Shown here: piece by piece, positions 1 through 12,271 of the stretch
Numbering within the stretch: the stretch's first letter is position 1
Layout: each line of letters begins with the position of its first letter
NCBI GenBank assembly: GCA_025667525.1
Contig: CM046875.1
Location: forward strand, 291,691,147 to 291,755,146
From: Glebionis coronaria
Taxonomy: Eukaryota; Streptophyta; Magnoliopsida; Asterales; Asteraceae
Length of the DNA stretch: 64,000 nucleotides
Reading direction: 5' to 3'
Notes under the pieces: model-generated
Databases searched by the model: none
What the model was told of the DNA's origin: nothing
The model's input: only the letters and a program-made list of their open reading frames with translations
Position numbers and translations under genes: made by a program

Positions 1-92
1 AAAATGAGTGAATTCATAATATAGCATTAAAATAATGTTTTTAAATAATATTGGAGAATAAAATATCAACCATAAATTGACGGATTGTCACA
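1..92 (-). repeat. Tip of an E-family LTR (rest lies outside the window)
   Basis: These bases closely match the last ~90 bp (plus-strand view) of the E-element LTRs at 33315-33404 and 51237-51326, ending in the same GACGGATTGTCACA. Read on the minus strand this is an LTR start (TGTGACAATCC). A second member of the E family, or a solo LTR, therefore ends here. The next five bases (GTTTA, 93-97) would be its target duplication, but the partner lies outside the window. Confidence 0.8.
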
Positions 93-2900
93 GTTTATCT
101 TAAATGTTGTTAGATTGATTTACAATATTAACCTAAATGAAATACAACATTGTTATGGTATGTTCATTAGGAGAATCATTAGGAGAATCAAAACAATGAT
201 TGATTCAATATAACTATATCTTCCTTTCTTCCAAAAGATATCAAGGTTAAAAAGTTTAGCATAACTTGAGCTAAGAAGATTAATAAGATACCATTATATA
301 TGGGTTGTGATGAATCACGTATGATCTTAAAAATGAAGTTCAGATTTTGTTAAACTACTTATGAAGTGGGTTGTTAGAAAATAAAGAGTTAGGAACTGTC
401 ATTGTGTTTTGTAATGTCCCAATAGATAACTTTGAAGTGTTGATCTATTTCCTATGTATATAAAGATTAACTTTAAGTTACTAAAAGCAAGTGGGAGTTT
501 TGATCTTAAAAATATAAAATTACAAGATACATAATCTTCTGAAATACACTAGTAACTATCTTGAGGTAGGCGTGTAAATGTTAACCCTCAAGATAAAGGA
601 ATTTGAGTCATAGGTCCGAAAAGATATCTCGGATATGCGATTTGTATACTGAGAAATATGAGTTACAAATAATCGTTATATTGCTTTAGGTAAACTACTC
701 ATACTATGAAGGTTATAGATGTTGTCCAACAAGGTAATCAATTTTAGATTTGTTTATCTTAAATAGTTTGACAAGAAATTAAAGATAGGTTTCACAAAGG
801 AAGGAAAAATGCCTATTGTGGTGGTTTAATCCTTGTGTCGAAACTATATGGACGAGATTGTACACATATTTAATGTATGTATTATGAATAGATTATTAAT
901 CACACTTAAGTAATTAATTGTGACTGAGTATTCTTTCCTAAGCGCATTAAATAGATATATATTTTCGTGGTCATATTTTAATTGACAAAAATTGAATGTA
1001 TGGACTCTTTCTTGAATAACTACTTGGGCAAGGACTTAAGTAATCGAAAGGAGTTTATGAATTCAAAATAAATATTTGGAAAAGTACAAAGTGCAATTAT
1101 TCATGAATGGATAAATGTCTAGGAGATTATTATTATGTTTAATCGAAGATTGGATTTAAAATTTGAATAAGATAATTTCTAAGAATTCCTAAAAGCTAGT
1201 GGGAGTATTATGGTTATTTTCTTAAATTATATATGTTGGATAAACATGTAAGAAAGTAAATTCCATTAAAAATTAAATGTTGATTTGGTTTTGATTTGAA
1301 ATGGAACTTTGCTTTGAAGATTTAGAAAATAAGATATATATAACCTTGGAAGAAATAAATTTGTTTATTTATGTGTTGGAAATACAACATAATATGCCAT
1401 GTAGTAAGTTTATATGGATATTTAGAACATGAAGAAATCTAAATCTGGTTTGAAAATTTTTCATGTGTATCGTGTTGTATTTATATCATGCTTAAAATGC
1501 AAGATGTTTTAAATATATTAATCTATTTGAAAGTTATTAAATAACATGTGTAATTAATATTCTCAAGGAATATGTTTGGAAATAGAATAACATCCTTGTC
1601 TTGGATCAGCTTCCATATTCTATAAATGAATAATTTGTCAATAGTTGTGCAAATTATCATAGCCAACAAACTTGGATGTTTGGTTGGAATCAAACATTAC
1701 ATAATAGATATTATAAGTAACATATTTATATCTTTAAATGACAAGTTATCAAAACATGAAAATATATAATTGAGGTAACACTCAATATTAATCATGGTAT
1801 CCTTAGAGATGACATGTTAATTAAAGTTGCATGATACGTTAAAGAATTAGAATACTTTGAACTTAAAATGTTGTTTTGGAAGTTTAGTATAATAAATTGG
1901 TGATCAAGGATGTTTCACAATTTTGGTACTATGTGACAATATCAAACTATTTGAATGCACATGTACAAGAGTTTCAATGAATTGAATTCTTGAAGAAAGT
2001 ATTCTAAAAATTCCAATAAGTCAAGATTGGTTGATTTATGCTTTGCCAAACAAGTATAAATGTCATTACTAGAGGCATAATGCATATACTGGTTTTATGC
2101 ATTGATCTATTTAGTATTTGGATACGGGATGTTAGATAATTATTATAGTGAAATAAATTACTTGGTAAGTTAATTTATAATATATTGTATCCTGTATTTA
2201 CATGTTTAATCTATGAATATTATTGTTTTATTCTAAATGTCTGTTGTCGATTAATAATATGAGAGTATTATTAAATTAAGACAAATTAAAATAGTGATAG
2301 TGTATACATGAAAGTATATTGAACAATTTTGGATGATATTCGATGATTCGAGTATTGGAATTATCCCAATTATATGATTATACTTTGTGGATCTTTGTCA
2401 TCAAGTAAATCATAAATAGTTATCCTCAGACCTGAGAAACCAGGAAACTGTCATATGGATCTAGTGCATTTTTATGAAATAATCTAACGCTAAACGTAAC
2501 TGGTTGCAATAAGGGTTATTTTCAGAAGTGTTGCAAAATTCATAAGTTTTGCTTGTAGTCAATATGGAATTTGTTTCCTTCAAATTTATTTTGAAGTTTA
2601 ATACAGCTAGGCCCCTCGTGTGATTAGTAAGATGTTTGTATGGCCGTACCTAAAGTCTTTCTAAACTATGTTTAGAAACTGGTAATATTGCTTGAATCCG
2701 ATGAACGAGAAACATAATGGTTATTTAAAGGAATGACTAAGATCCAAATCCTTATTATCGTTGTATTAGAAATGGAAGGATAATAATAATGATGAATCAT
2801 TAAAAGGTTTTATCCAAGAACCATTACTCGAGATCTTACTAGAGGCATCGCCGTGTAACTAGACGCTAACCTATGTGATCACACTATTAAAAATATGTCC
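93..2900. other. Unassigned AT-rich tract, probably decayed retrotransposon
   Basis: No ORF of useful length and no recognisable protein domain on either strand. The tract carries GTGGGAG motifs (about 489-497 and 1196-1205) like the polypurine motif at 2901, and lies directly upstream of a possible Copia-type 3' LTR. It could be the decayed internal part of that element, but nothing in translation proves this. Confidence 0.3.
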
Positions 2901-3565
2901 AAGTGGGAGTTGAAAGTTTAGGGACTATAATTAAATAGTTGTGTGTTAGGATCAAACTCGAGATTATGGGATTGCACACAATACGTAAAGAGTTAATTTA
3001 TTTAATAAATATATTTATATGTTCATTAAATTAAATCGAGCAATAAATTTAATTTTTGTTTAATTTAAGAGTTGGGACTAAACGGTTAATGTGGAATAAT
3101 TAATGGGAGTTAAAGAAAGATCCGGAAGACCCTTGTGGGCTTGGGCCGGCGGTGGGGAACAAGAAAAAGGAAGAAAATATTTCTTTCCTTATTTAGTTTT
3201 GTCTTAGGCAACAAGTTTGGAGACACTATATAAACACATAGAGGCCTCCATAATTCTTGTACCAAAAATCTCTTCCCTTCTCTTTCTTGCGATCAACACC
3301 AAAGGAAAAACATATTTTTTAAGGTTCCTTTTATCATTTGTTTTTTGTTTAGCAATAATCTAGTTTTAGCCCCTCTCTAGGGTTGTTGGGTAAATTTTCC
3401 ACAAGGCGTAGTAGCTCGGTTTACACGTACTAGTATTACGGTAAGCTCGTTGCATTACGTGTGTACAAGAACGTGATACAATCTCATTATAGATTGAATC
3501 TTGGATCCATTAACAAAACGGTAAGGGGTTAATCATTGATACGTCATAAACCCTAATTTGGTGAA
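2901..3565 (+). mobile_element. Possible Copia-type 3' LTR with polypurine tract
   Basis: CCAAGTGGGAG (to 2909) is the kind of polypurine tract found before Copia 3' LTRs in plants, followed at 2911 by TGAAAG as a possible LTR start. A TATA box (TATATAAA, 3227-3234) lies ~320 bp inside, followed by a pyrimidine-rich leader, as expected for an LTR promoter. The 3' end is unclear because element F starts at 3566. No matching 5' LTR is in the window, so the call rests on motifs only. Confidence 0.4.
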
Positions 3566-6500
3566 TGTAAAACCTCTGATTTTACCTTATTGACTTTGTC
3601 AACTGTTGTACTACTTATTTTTGGAATTTATATAATTCTACTTTTATATGACTTATTATTTATCATATACCTTTTTTCATACTATCTTTCATATTTATTT
3701 TACATTTATATGAACTCTTAGTCATTTATTGACTACTCTGGCAACTGACTGGCCACTTGATTTAATAATACACTCATCACCTCAGTACATATTTTTGAGA
3801 TAAACTGTAACCTTACTTAATTTATTTATTAAGTACTTGGATTTATTTTATATGTACATATATACATATATTACCTAAAAGGAATAAACACCCAACACTT
3901 TAAAACAATGTACATTATTTTACATTGTCATTTATTTACTTTATTTAAGTAAAATAATTATAGTGATGTATTTAATATACACTTTCACTAAATTACCTAA
4001 AAGCTTCAACAAAAATACCTACAACTCAACAAATACATACAATATTAAACAATGGCTAATATTCTCATACAACACTTGGCAAAATTTACCAAAAACCTTC
4101 CCACATGCATATATAGACGTGTATATGTATGCATGCCTACACTACCATCATTTTTTAGCTAGCTTGTAAGTAATCAAGTGTATAATCCACTAATACCCTA
4201 TACTAACCTTACTTACTTACACAACTACATGCATAACCATGCTTTTTCTATACCAACCTCACTTTTCTTACACAATCACTTACACACACCATACACTTTA
4301 CTATACATAGTCATGTCTTGTCCCTTGACTTCCCATAAACACACGGCAACATTGCAACTTAGGGAAGAAAGTCAATTTCCATTTGTGGCATGTGTTGAAA
4401 TGATCTAACAAGTGTATCCAACAAATATCTAAGTGTATCTTTGTAAAGTAACAAGTACTAGGTACAAGGATTCTATTGGATCTCTCTCTCTCTTTGTCTT
4501 AAGCCGAAACACACACAACCCACAACGCAAAACATTTACAATCTCATCATCCCTCTCTCTCTCACTACCTACGGCTCAAACACCCCTTCCACCCTTTTTG
4601 AACCTTCAAGTTTATCTACTACTCCTATACTATGTCTCCTACTATATAAAGGTAAATCATAAGCTCATCCTACAAGAACCTTGATCATTGAAGCAACAAG
4701 GAAGCCCTAGAAGTCTTACTTGAAGCCATGGCTACATCTTTGTCACCAAGACCTCCATTGTTGAAAGCTTGTCACTTGTTCTTACTCATTCTCCTATCAC
4801 TCCTAAACCTATCTAAACAAGTAATTCCAAGCTAAAACTTATCTTTCTAATACATTTACTTTCATACATATTAACATACACATGGTTATCCTTAGTAAAA
4901 GTTAATGTTGAAACAAGTATTTGAAACCCTAATACCTATAATAACCCATGGCATAAATTTGTACCATGGCATAAAATGATGTAAAAACTTGTCAACCATG
5001 AAGAACATGTCACCATAATCTTGTTAAACTTGAAAAACCATGAAAACCTAAACATGCACGATATTTGGACGTGGGGTTTATGCCCATTTTTCCATTTTGG
5101 GTAATCTTGTAATGTTTAGATATAACTAGAAACACTAGATTTATGTTCTTAGGTGCCTCTAAATGATAAGTTCACTATTATGCATTATAAGGTTTAGTTT
5201 TAAGCTCACTATAATAAGTTGCCTAAATAAATATTCATTATCACTAAATAAAATGTTTTATAAAACTTTTGGTGTCAAAATATAATTTTATAAAGTTTCA
5301 TGTTGAAAGTGTAGATCTATAAGTGTTTTGGACTAAAATAATAAATCTAAGAAGTTTTGGATTAAAATAATAGATCTACTATATTTTGGATTAAAAATAA
5401 CAAGTATAAAACTTTCGGGTTGGATTTATAATTTTATAAAGTATAGGGATCTAAATAAACAAGTGTAGAAACTTATTTTGCAAAAATATAAACTTTTGGA
5501 CCACTTTAATATATTGTCGTGAGTTAAGGGTGTGTTTTAAACATTATCTGAAACTTAAAGGTGACAAAAAGGACTTAAATGGAAGTAACAAAGTGTTAGG
5601 GTAATTTGTGTAAACTTAAGAAAACCTAGGGATCACTTTGGTCAATTGCCGAAACATAATATTAACCCTAGGGACCAATTATGCCAAGTTGACAAACTTA
5701 TTCAAGCCCTAAGTAACCCTAGGGACTATTTCTGCCATATGCCGAAAGATATGCAACCCCTAGGGGGCATTTGTGTAACTTGATATTAAACTTAAATATT
5801 AACCGAAGGTTGGAGGACTAAAACTGCCAATATGTGAAACTTTAATAAGCCCTAATATAAGCCGTATAATTTAGGGACCATTTTTGCCATTTAACAAAAC
5901 TTAAACAAGCCCTAGTTACACGTGTAACTAGGGAGGGACCAAAATTGTAATTACTTGAAAGATTTAGAAACCCTAGGGGTATAAAAGTAATTTAACCGCG
6001 GGTAATTATTTAAAATAAAAGGACTAAAACGTATTTTATGCAAAGTATTACGAACCCTAAAATTCTATATATTTATACCCGTTATTTAAAACGTGAAATT
6101 TAAATAAGCGTAACAATTGTTATTTTTCCAAACTTATAATTTAATAATTATAAACACTACGTGGAATTTAATTAAAATATTATATGTTTTATAAACCTTA
6201 TTTATATATTAAATATAAATTAAAAATGATTAACTTATAAAATAAATATATTTATTATATTTATTTTCTATTACTTTGAATATATATAAAACTACCTTTT
6301 TAATAAATATTTAAAGTGTTTATAAACAACGTAAGTACAAAATATTAATTAAATGGATTAATTAATTTAACCTTATTATTTATTTTATACTTAAAATAAA
6401 TACTATAAGAACTTGTACAACGATGAACAAAAATACAAGTATCGTAATAAAATACTTAAAACCAGTATAAGCATGTACATATTTATTCTGAAACTTTTAT

Positions 6501-7377
6501 GCATTATGTTATGCATTTACTGAGACCTTATAATTATTTAGGTCGGTTATTGTATCATGAGCATCCTTATCAGATTTATCTACTGACTTATTGTTATACT
6601 ACTGAGGTGATTTCATGGCCCCACTTTATATATTGACAAACTTTTAAACCTTTTAATGAGGAAGAAAACATGCAACATATTTTATTTTATGGACATGGAT
6701 TGAACTGTGAAACCTTTGATTACATTGCCTATTGAAGATGAACCCGCATGACCCGTGCATCTGAAACTGTTAGAATTATTGAATTACCTGAATGTTATAA
6801 ATAGATCTATTTGGGATTGACCATCCCCATCTGGGTGAGTCATGCTCACTGTGCCTAGGCCAGGACAACAGATGTTTCACATGTCAGCACTTATTATTTT
6901 TATGGGTGCCTTTTTATAAGGCGAAGGGTCCTTATTTGTTAAGGACTTAACTGTCAAGTTTCAGTTTCGGGCAATATGGGAATGTAATTACTTTTAAGTA
7001 TTGATGCTTTGTGCATTACTACTTCAGTGAATATTTAATGTCCAAACTTATTTAATTAAACCTATGAATTCACCAACTTTATGTTGACTCTCTAAGCATG
7101 TTTTCTTAGGAAACTGAATCAGGTATTGGTGTGCATGGAGTCAAGCATCATGATAGGCTGCATTTATAGAGCTCATATGGGGTTTTATAAACTGGGGAAT
7201 AATTCAAACTATTGAACAATGTTAAAGACTATTTTAATACTATTTGTACTTTCAATCATGTATTAAATGTATGGATAATCTTTTATCTGTTGCTGTATAT
7301 TCTGTCTGCTGTTGATCCACCTACGTGACACCCAAATATTATTTCCGCTGCATTTGACTCAATTTGGGGGTGTAACA
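3566..7377 (+). repeat. 5' LTR of element F (3812 bp)
   Basis: Starts TGTAAAACCTC and ends GGGTGTAACA, giving TGT...ACA ends. The first 1.4 kb recurs at 13603-14993. It carries a (CT)n run near 4482, a TATA box at 4643 and, at about 5560-5990, a loose array of AGGGACCA-type motifs separated by about 40-70 bp. No ORF in it looks real; short readings at 3963-4684 recur in the second LTR only because the LTR itself is repeated. Confidence 0.88.
4643..4650 (+). promoter_or_regulatory. TATA box of the F LTR promoter
   Basis: TATATAAA after a pyrimidine-rich stretch, ~1.08 kb into the LTR. The same site is kept in the 3' LTR at 14684-14691. The role as LTR promoter is inferred from position and sequence. 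Confidence 0.5.
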
Positions 7378-7380
7378 GAA

Positions 7381-7392
7381 TGGTATCAGAGC
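7381..7392 (+). promoter_or_regulatory. Primer-binding site of F (initiator tRNA-Met type)
   Basis: TGGTATCAGAGC begins 3 bp after the 5' LTR. This is the usual plant retrotransposon site complementary to the 3' end of initiator tRNA-Met, where minus-strand DNA synthesis starts. It fixes the LTR end at 7377. Confidence 0.93.
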
Positions 7393-7721
7393 GATAGTTA
7401 TAGAGAATCAGAACAAAATTAAAATAAATATAAAAATAAATTTTTATATAATCTGAACTATAACTGCTTTAAAAATCTTTTGGGATTTTCGAGACTAGAA
7501 TAGTTAAGCATATAGACTGTAGAGCACACATCGATTTTGTGATTGCCTGTGCATTGATTATTAACATCCGGTTGATTAATCTTATAAGTATTAACGTAAC
7601 CTTTAGCATGGCGAGTGTTAAACTGCACTATTATATAATTTTAAATTATATTTCCCAAAACTTTTAACTTGAGTAAGTTTATACTTATATCAATTAAAAC
7701 TATATTACTTTCAGATTTATC

Positions 7722-8552
7722 ATGACATCACCTACCGATACACCTGCTGCCGTATCTCCGACGACCGTCTTATGTGGATGGTTATCTGCCAGTGACTCCG
7801 GCGATAGTCACGCTTCTGTCGATGCCGCATCTATGGAGGCACTTATCTCTACTCCACCTATTTCCCCCGCTGGGGAAGAGGTCCAGCCTCCTGCTGCTAT
7901 GCCACCTGTACCACTTGTGACTTCTCTACGGGAGCATGCACCCGAGTCTCTGCCACCTCGTAAGAGGAGGTACGAGGCACCTCTTGATTCCACCTTTGAG
8001 ATCGGTGAGGGTTCCCGGGCCAGACATGCTGACCCCGTTCAGGCCCAAATCACAGTAGTGGCCGCACGCCAGGCCCAGGATGTAGCAGACATTCTTGCTC
8101 TGCTATCGGCCGGACAGACTGAGCGCGCTGTTCTACAGCAGCACCAGGACCTTCTATCATGGACTGTGAGTGCGGAGGCGCACGCTGCACGAGGGGCGTG
8201 GTCGACTACTTATCATTCTCTCCAGTGGTTGCTGGATGAGAATGAGTTCCTCCGTGAGCAGATCTACCTGCTCCAGAGCCAGCAGACGGACACTCATACT
8301 GCCCTCTTGACCATGGAGGAGACTCTTGCTATATTCTTCGACCTCCAGGAGGTCCGTCATCAGGGGTTGACGTCAGAGACCGCTTATCTCTGGGGAATTC
8401 AACAGACTCTCAAAGACCAGTTCCTCGAGGCACTCCGACTGCTCAAGGAGACCAGGACTGCCATGACTGCGATGCAGGTTGCCATGCAGGCACCAGCTGT
8501 CTCATCACCGCCCGTGGCACCAGCCGTATCCGAGGAGTCCGTTAGGCACTAG
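7722..8552 (+). CDS. Accessory pre-gag ORF of element F, 276 aa, coiled-coil-rich
   Basis: This ORF precedes gag and is fully open. Residues 1-70 are rich in Pro, Ser, Thr and Ala. A basic patch (PPRKRRYE, near residue 78) could be a nuclear localisation signal. From about residue 105 to 255 the protein is Gln/Leu/Glu-rich with heptad-like spacing, suggesting a long coiled coil, and it closes with a Pro/Ala/Val-rich tail. It has no gag, protease or polymerase motif. ORFs in this position occur in some Asteraceae Tekay-like elements, but I know of no demonstrated function. TTTCAG ends 7 bp before the ATG and could be a splice acceptor. Its GC-rich coding sequence stands out from the AT-rich flanks. 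It is intact while the downstream gag-pol has seven stops. Packaging or chromatin targeting would be guesses. Confidence 0.7.
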   Translation: MTSPTDTPAAVSPTTVLCGWLSASDSGDSHASVDAASMEALISTPPISPAGEEVQPPAAMPPVPLVTSLREHAPESLPPRKRRYEAPLDSTFEIGEGSRARHADPVQAQITVVAARQAQDVADILALLSAGQTERAVLQQHQDLLSWTVSAEAHAARGAWSTTYHSLQWLLDENEFLREQIYLLQSQQTDTHTALLTMEETLAIFFDLQEVRHQGLTSETAYLWGIQQTLKDQFLEALRLLKETRTAMTAMQVAMQAPAVSSPPVAPAVSEESVRH

Positions 8553-8974
8553 TAGATTAGATGTACTAGATCTTTTGTACATCATGATAAGCTATTAGGG
8601 TTGCATCCCGGCTATCATGATATAAGATCTCATGTATTTGTACTTTTCTTTAGTCAGTTGTATCTTTGTACTGTACTATTTAGATTAGGGATTCATAGAT
8701 GATGTACTTTAGATTTCATGTATCACCATCCCAGACAGGCGGGCTGTGCTCTGTCTTGGATCAGGTTGTGCATTTTGTACTGTATTCCTATTCTAGACTT
8801 ATGGCATGTACTCATTAGCGTTGGTTATATCCTGTACTGTATTATATTATGAACTTTAAACAGGTTATCCAATTTGTTGCAAAGTCTATGCATGAATTTC
8901 TTTTCGTGTAATTATATAAAACTGTGTTAACACCTTGAACTAATGATTTCATTTTTGTGTATAATTATAGAAAA
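8553..8974 (+). other. Spacer between the accessory ORF and gag of F
   Basis: About 420 bp, T-rich, without an ORF. It ends in a T-rich stretch and TTATAG (to 8970) five bases before the gag ATG, which resembles a 3' splice site. It could be an intron joining the accessory ORF to gag, or simply an untranslated spacer. Confidence 0.4.
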
Positions 8975-10531
8975 ATGATAACCACTAGAACGAACCCCAA
9001 CAATGCCGACACTACCCAAAATGTCACTTCTGCCCAACTAAGGGAAATGATTGATCAAGGCATCTCATCTGCGATGGCTGCCGGCAGAAACGCAGACGAT
9101 AGTCAAAACTCCAACAAACGCCAGAATAATCAGACCACCAGGGGTTGCTCTTACCCCGACTTCTTGAAATGTAAGCCTTCCTACTACAAGAGCCAAGAAG
9201 GAGTGGTGGAACTGATGCAGTTGTTTGATAGGTTGGAAACGGTATTTCGCATCAGCGACTGTGTAGAAGAGAACAAAGTGAAGTTTTCCACCTGCACCCT
9301 ACTTGAGAGTTCTCTTACTTGGTGGAACTCTGTAGTTTCTACTCTTGGACACGATGCTGCCTATGCTCTCAACTGGACTGAGCTGAAGGAGAGAATGATA
9401 GAGAAATACTGTCCAAGGGGAGAAATGAAGAAATTGGAGATCGAATTATGGGATCTCAGATGCAAGAACAATGACATCACTGCGTACAACCAAAGGTTCC
9501 AAGAGTTGACCCTAATGTGCACCAGAATGTTTGTGGAGGAGGAAGATAAGATTGAGAAGTATGTGGGTGGACTCCCAGACGCCATTCACGACAGTGTGCT
9601 CGCATCTCGACCTACTACCGTCGAGAATGCCATTGAGTTCGCTACTGAGTTGATAAACAAAAGAGTCCGTACCATATCCGAGAGGCATACTGACAACAAG
9701 CGAAAGGCAGACGAGTATTTCCGCAGTCAGCACCAGCAGCATCCTAAGAAGCAGAACGCTGGGCAAGTTTACACTGCTACCTCTGCAGGAGCTAACTCGT
9801 ACGTGGGCGCCAAACCTTTGTGCTCAAAGTGAAACTATCATCATACTGTTGACAGGCCATGCCAGACCTGCTACAGATGTGGACAAGTAGGTCATTTTGC
9901 TAAAACCTGTCGAGTTAATGCTGTCACTCAGGCGCGAACCACTCAAAACACTGGGAATTACAACAACAGGGGCGGATACAATGCTCGTGGGAACGGGAAT
10001 GGACAGCAGGGGAACCACAACGCTACTTGAGGAAACAACAATGGACCCAAGAAGGGAGTTGTGTGCTATGAGTGTGGAGCACCAGGACACGTGAGACCAA
10101 GTTGCCCTAAGCGGGCCAACCAGAACAAGAACAGTGGAGGAGCTTCATCCAGAGTGTACGTGGTCGGCAATGCAAAAGCCAACCCCGATTCGAATGATGT
10201 TACTGGTACGTTTCTATTGAACAATCGTTATGCATCTGTTTTGCTTGATACTGGAGCAGACCGAAGTTTTATATCCACTGAATTTAGCCAAGTACTAGAA
10301 GTTATTCCTACAAGCTTAGATCACAGTTACTCTGTAGAATTAGCTGACGGTAAAACTGTAGATGCTGACACCATCATTAGAGGTTGTACCTTAAATCTTT
10401 CCAAACATCCGTTCAACATTGACCTTATCCCCGTAAACCTTGGTAGTTTTGATGTTATTATTGGCATGGACTGGTTAGCGAGGTACCGCGCAGTCATTGT
10501 TTGTGACGAAAAGCTAGTCCGTATTCCATGA
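8975..10531 (+). pseudogene. gag-PR: gag and protease region of F, with in-frame stops
   Basis: The GAG capsid-type domain spans roughly residues 50-230 (SYPDFLKCKP, TWWNSVV, KYCPRGEMKKLE, YVGGLPDAIHDSV), followed by a basic linker. Two CCHC zinc knuckles follow: CYRCGQVGHFAKTC (about 9870-9911) and CYECGAPGHVRPSC (about 10064-10105). Both lie beyond the first stop in the same frame. The aspartic protease motif DTGA is at 10247-10258, with IIGMDWL further on. I chose ATG 8975 over 8957 because it directly precedes the family-like MITTRTNP start. Stops: TGA 9830-9832 (where a first-knuckle Cys is expected), TGA 10028-10030 and TGA 10529-10531. No frameshift is seen, so the decay is by point mutation. 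Confidence 0.88.
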
Positions 10532-12271
10532 GGAAACGAAACTCTAATCATTCGAGGCGACGGTAACACCGACCTCGCTGACACTAGACTTAGTGTTATC
10601 TCTTGTACCAAAGCTCAGAAATATTTGTTAAGAGGATGTCCTATCTTCTTGGCCCATATTTCTCAAACAGATGAAGAAGACAAGCCCGAGAAGAAGCAAA
10701 TCAAGGACGTACCCATCGTCCGAGATTTTCCAGAAGTCTTTCCTGATGAGTTGCCAGGCTTACCACCGACCCGACAAGTGGAATTTCAAATTGATTTGAT
10801 TCCTGGAGTTGCATCTATAGCAAAAGCTCCATACCGGTTGGCACCATCGGAGATGAAAGAACTAGCTGAACAACTTCAAGAACTATCTGACAAAGGATTC
10901 ATTCGACCCAGTTACTCACCATGGGGAGCTCCTGTGTTATTTGTCAAAAAGAAAGATGGTTCCTTTCGAATGTGCATCGATTACAGAGAGCTAAATAAGT
11001 TAATTGTGAAGAATCGTTATCCGCTTCCTCGCATTGACGACCTATTTGACCAACTGTAAGGGTCAAGTGTGTATTCCAAGATTGACTTGAGATCTGGATA
11101 CCATCAGATACGAGTCAGGGAGGAAGATATTCCAAAAATAGCTTATAGAACCCGTTATGGTCATTACGAATTCCAGGTTATTCCATTTGGGTTGACCAAT
11201 GCACCAACTATTTTCATGGACCTTATGAACCGTGTGTGCAGACTCTACCTGGATAAATTCTTGATAGTCTTCATTGACGACATACACATTTATTCCAAGA
11301 ACGAACAAGAACATGGGGAACATCTTGCACAAGTACTAAAGGTACTCAAGGAGGAGCAGCTCTATGCTAAGTTCTCCAAATGTGAATTCTGGATTCCTAG
11401 AGTGCAATTCCTCGGTCATGTCATCGATTGTGACCGTATTCACGTAGATCTAGCAAAGGTCGAATTTGTCAAGGATTGGGTATCTCCTAAATCACCGACG
11501 GAGATCTGCCAATTTCTAGGCCTTGCCGGGTACTACCGCAGATTCATTGAATATTTTTCCAAAATAGCCAAACCGATGACCAAACTCACACAGAAGGGAA
11601 TAAAGTTCGATTGGGGAGAGAAGGAAGAATCAGCTTTCCAACTGATCAAGAAGAAGTTATGCAATGCACCCATACTAGCCTTGCCTGAAGGCAACGATGA
11701 TTTCGTTGTATATTGTGATGCCTCACACAAGGGCTTAGGTGCAGTATTGATGCAGAGGATGAAAGTGATTGCCTACGCTTCAAGACAATTGAAGAAGCAT
11801 GAGAAGAATTACACCACTCACGATCTATAACTTAGATCCGTAGTTTTTGCTCTCAAAATCTGGAGACATTACCTATACGGAACAAAGTGCACAGTGCATA
11901 CTGACCATAAAAGTTTGCAACACATATTGGATCAGAAGGAGCTGAACATGAGACAACGCCGTTGGATTGAGTTACTGAGTGACTACGACTGCGAGATCAA
12001 ATACCACCCGGGTAAAGCAAACGTGGTTGCTGATGCTTTAAGTCGTAAGGAAACGGACCCTCCTATGAGAGTTCGGGCATTAGTTATGACAATCAGTTTA
12101 GATCTACCCAAACAGATTTTGGAAGCTCAGACTCAAGCCCAATTGCCTGAAAACCTCGTGAAGGAAGATGTCGGGGGAATGCTCAGAACCGATCTTAGCA
12201 AGGAGAAGCTAGAACCTAAAGCAAAAGGAACCCTATGCCTTCACGGACGAAGTTGGTTACCTTGCTATTAA
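10532..12271 (+). pseudogene. RT-RH: Reverse transcriptase and RNase H region of F, with in-frame stops
   Basis: Continues in the gag-protease frame. RT motifs in order: [79 protein letters not shown], and the catalytic FIDD at 11270-11281, the chromovirus form of YxDD. The connection domain ([12 protein letters not shown]) is followed by RNase H with CDAS (Asp codon 11717), HTDHKSL and [11 protein letters not shown]. In-frame stops: TAA 11057-11059 (just before [14 protein letters not shown], where a Gln codon is likely), TAA 11828-11830 and TAA 12269-12271. Every motif is still readable, so the element lost activity fairly recently. Confidence 0.9.

Noticed and set aside
5600..5760. Telomere-like CCCTAA stretches in the F LTR
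   Set aside because: They are isolated units within AGGGACC-type motifs, not tandem CCCTAAA repeats.
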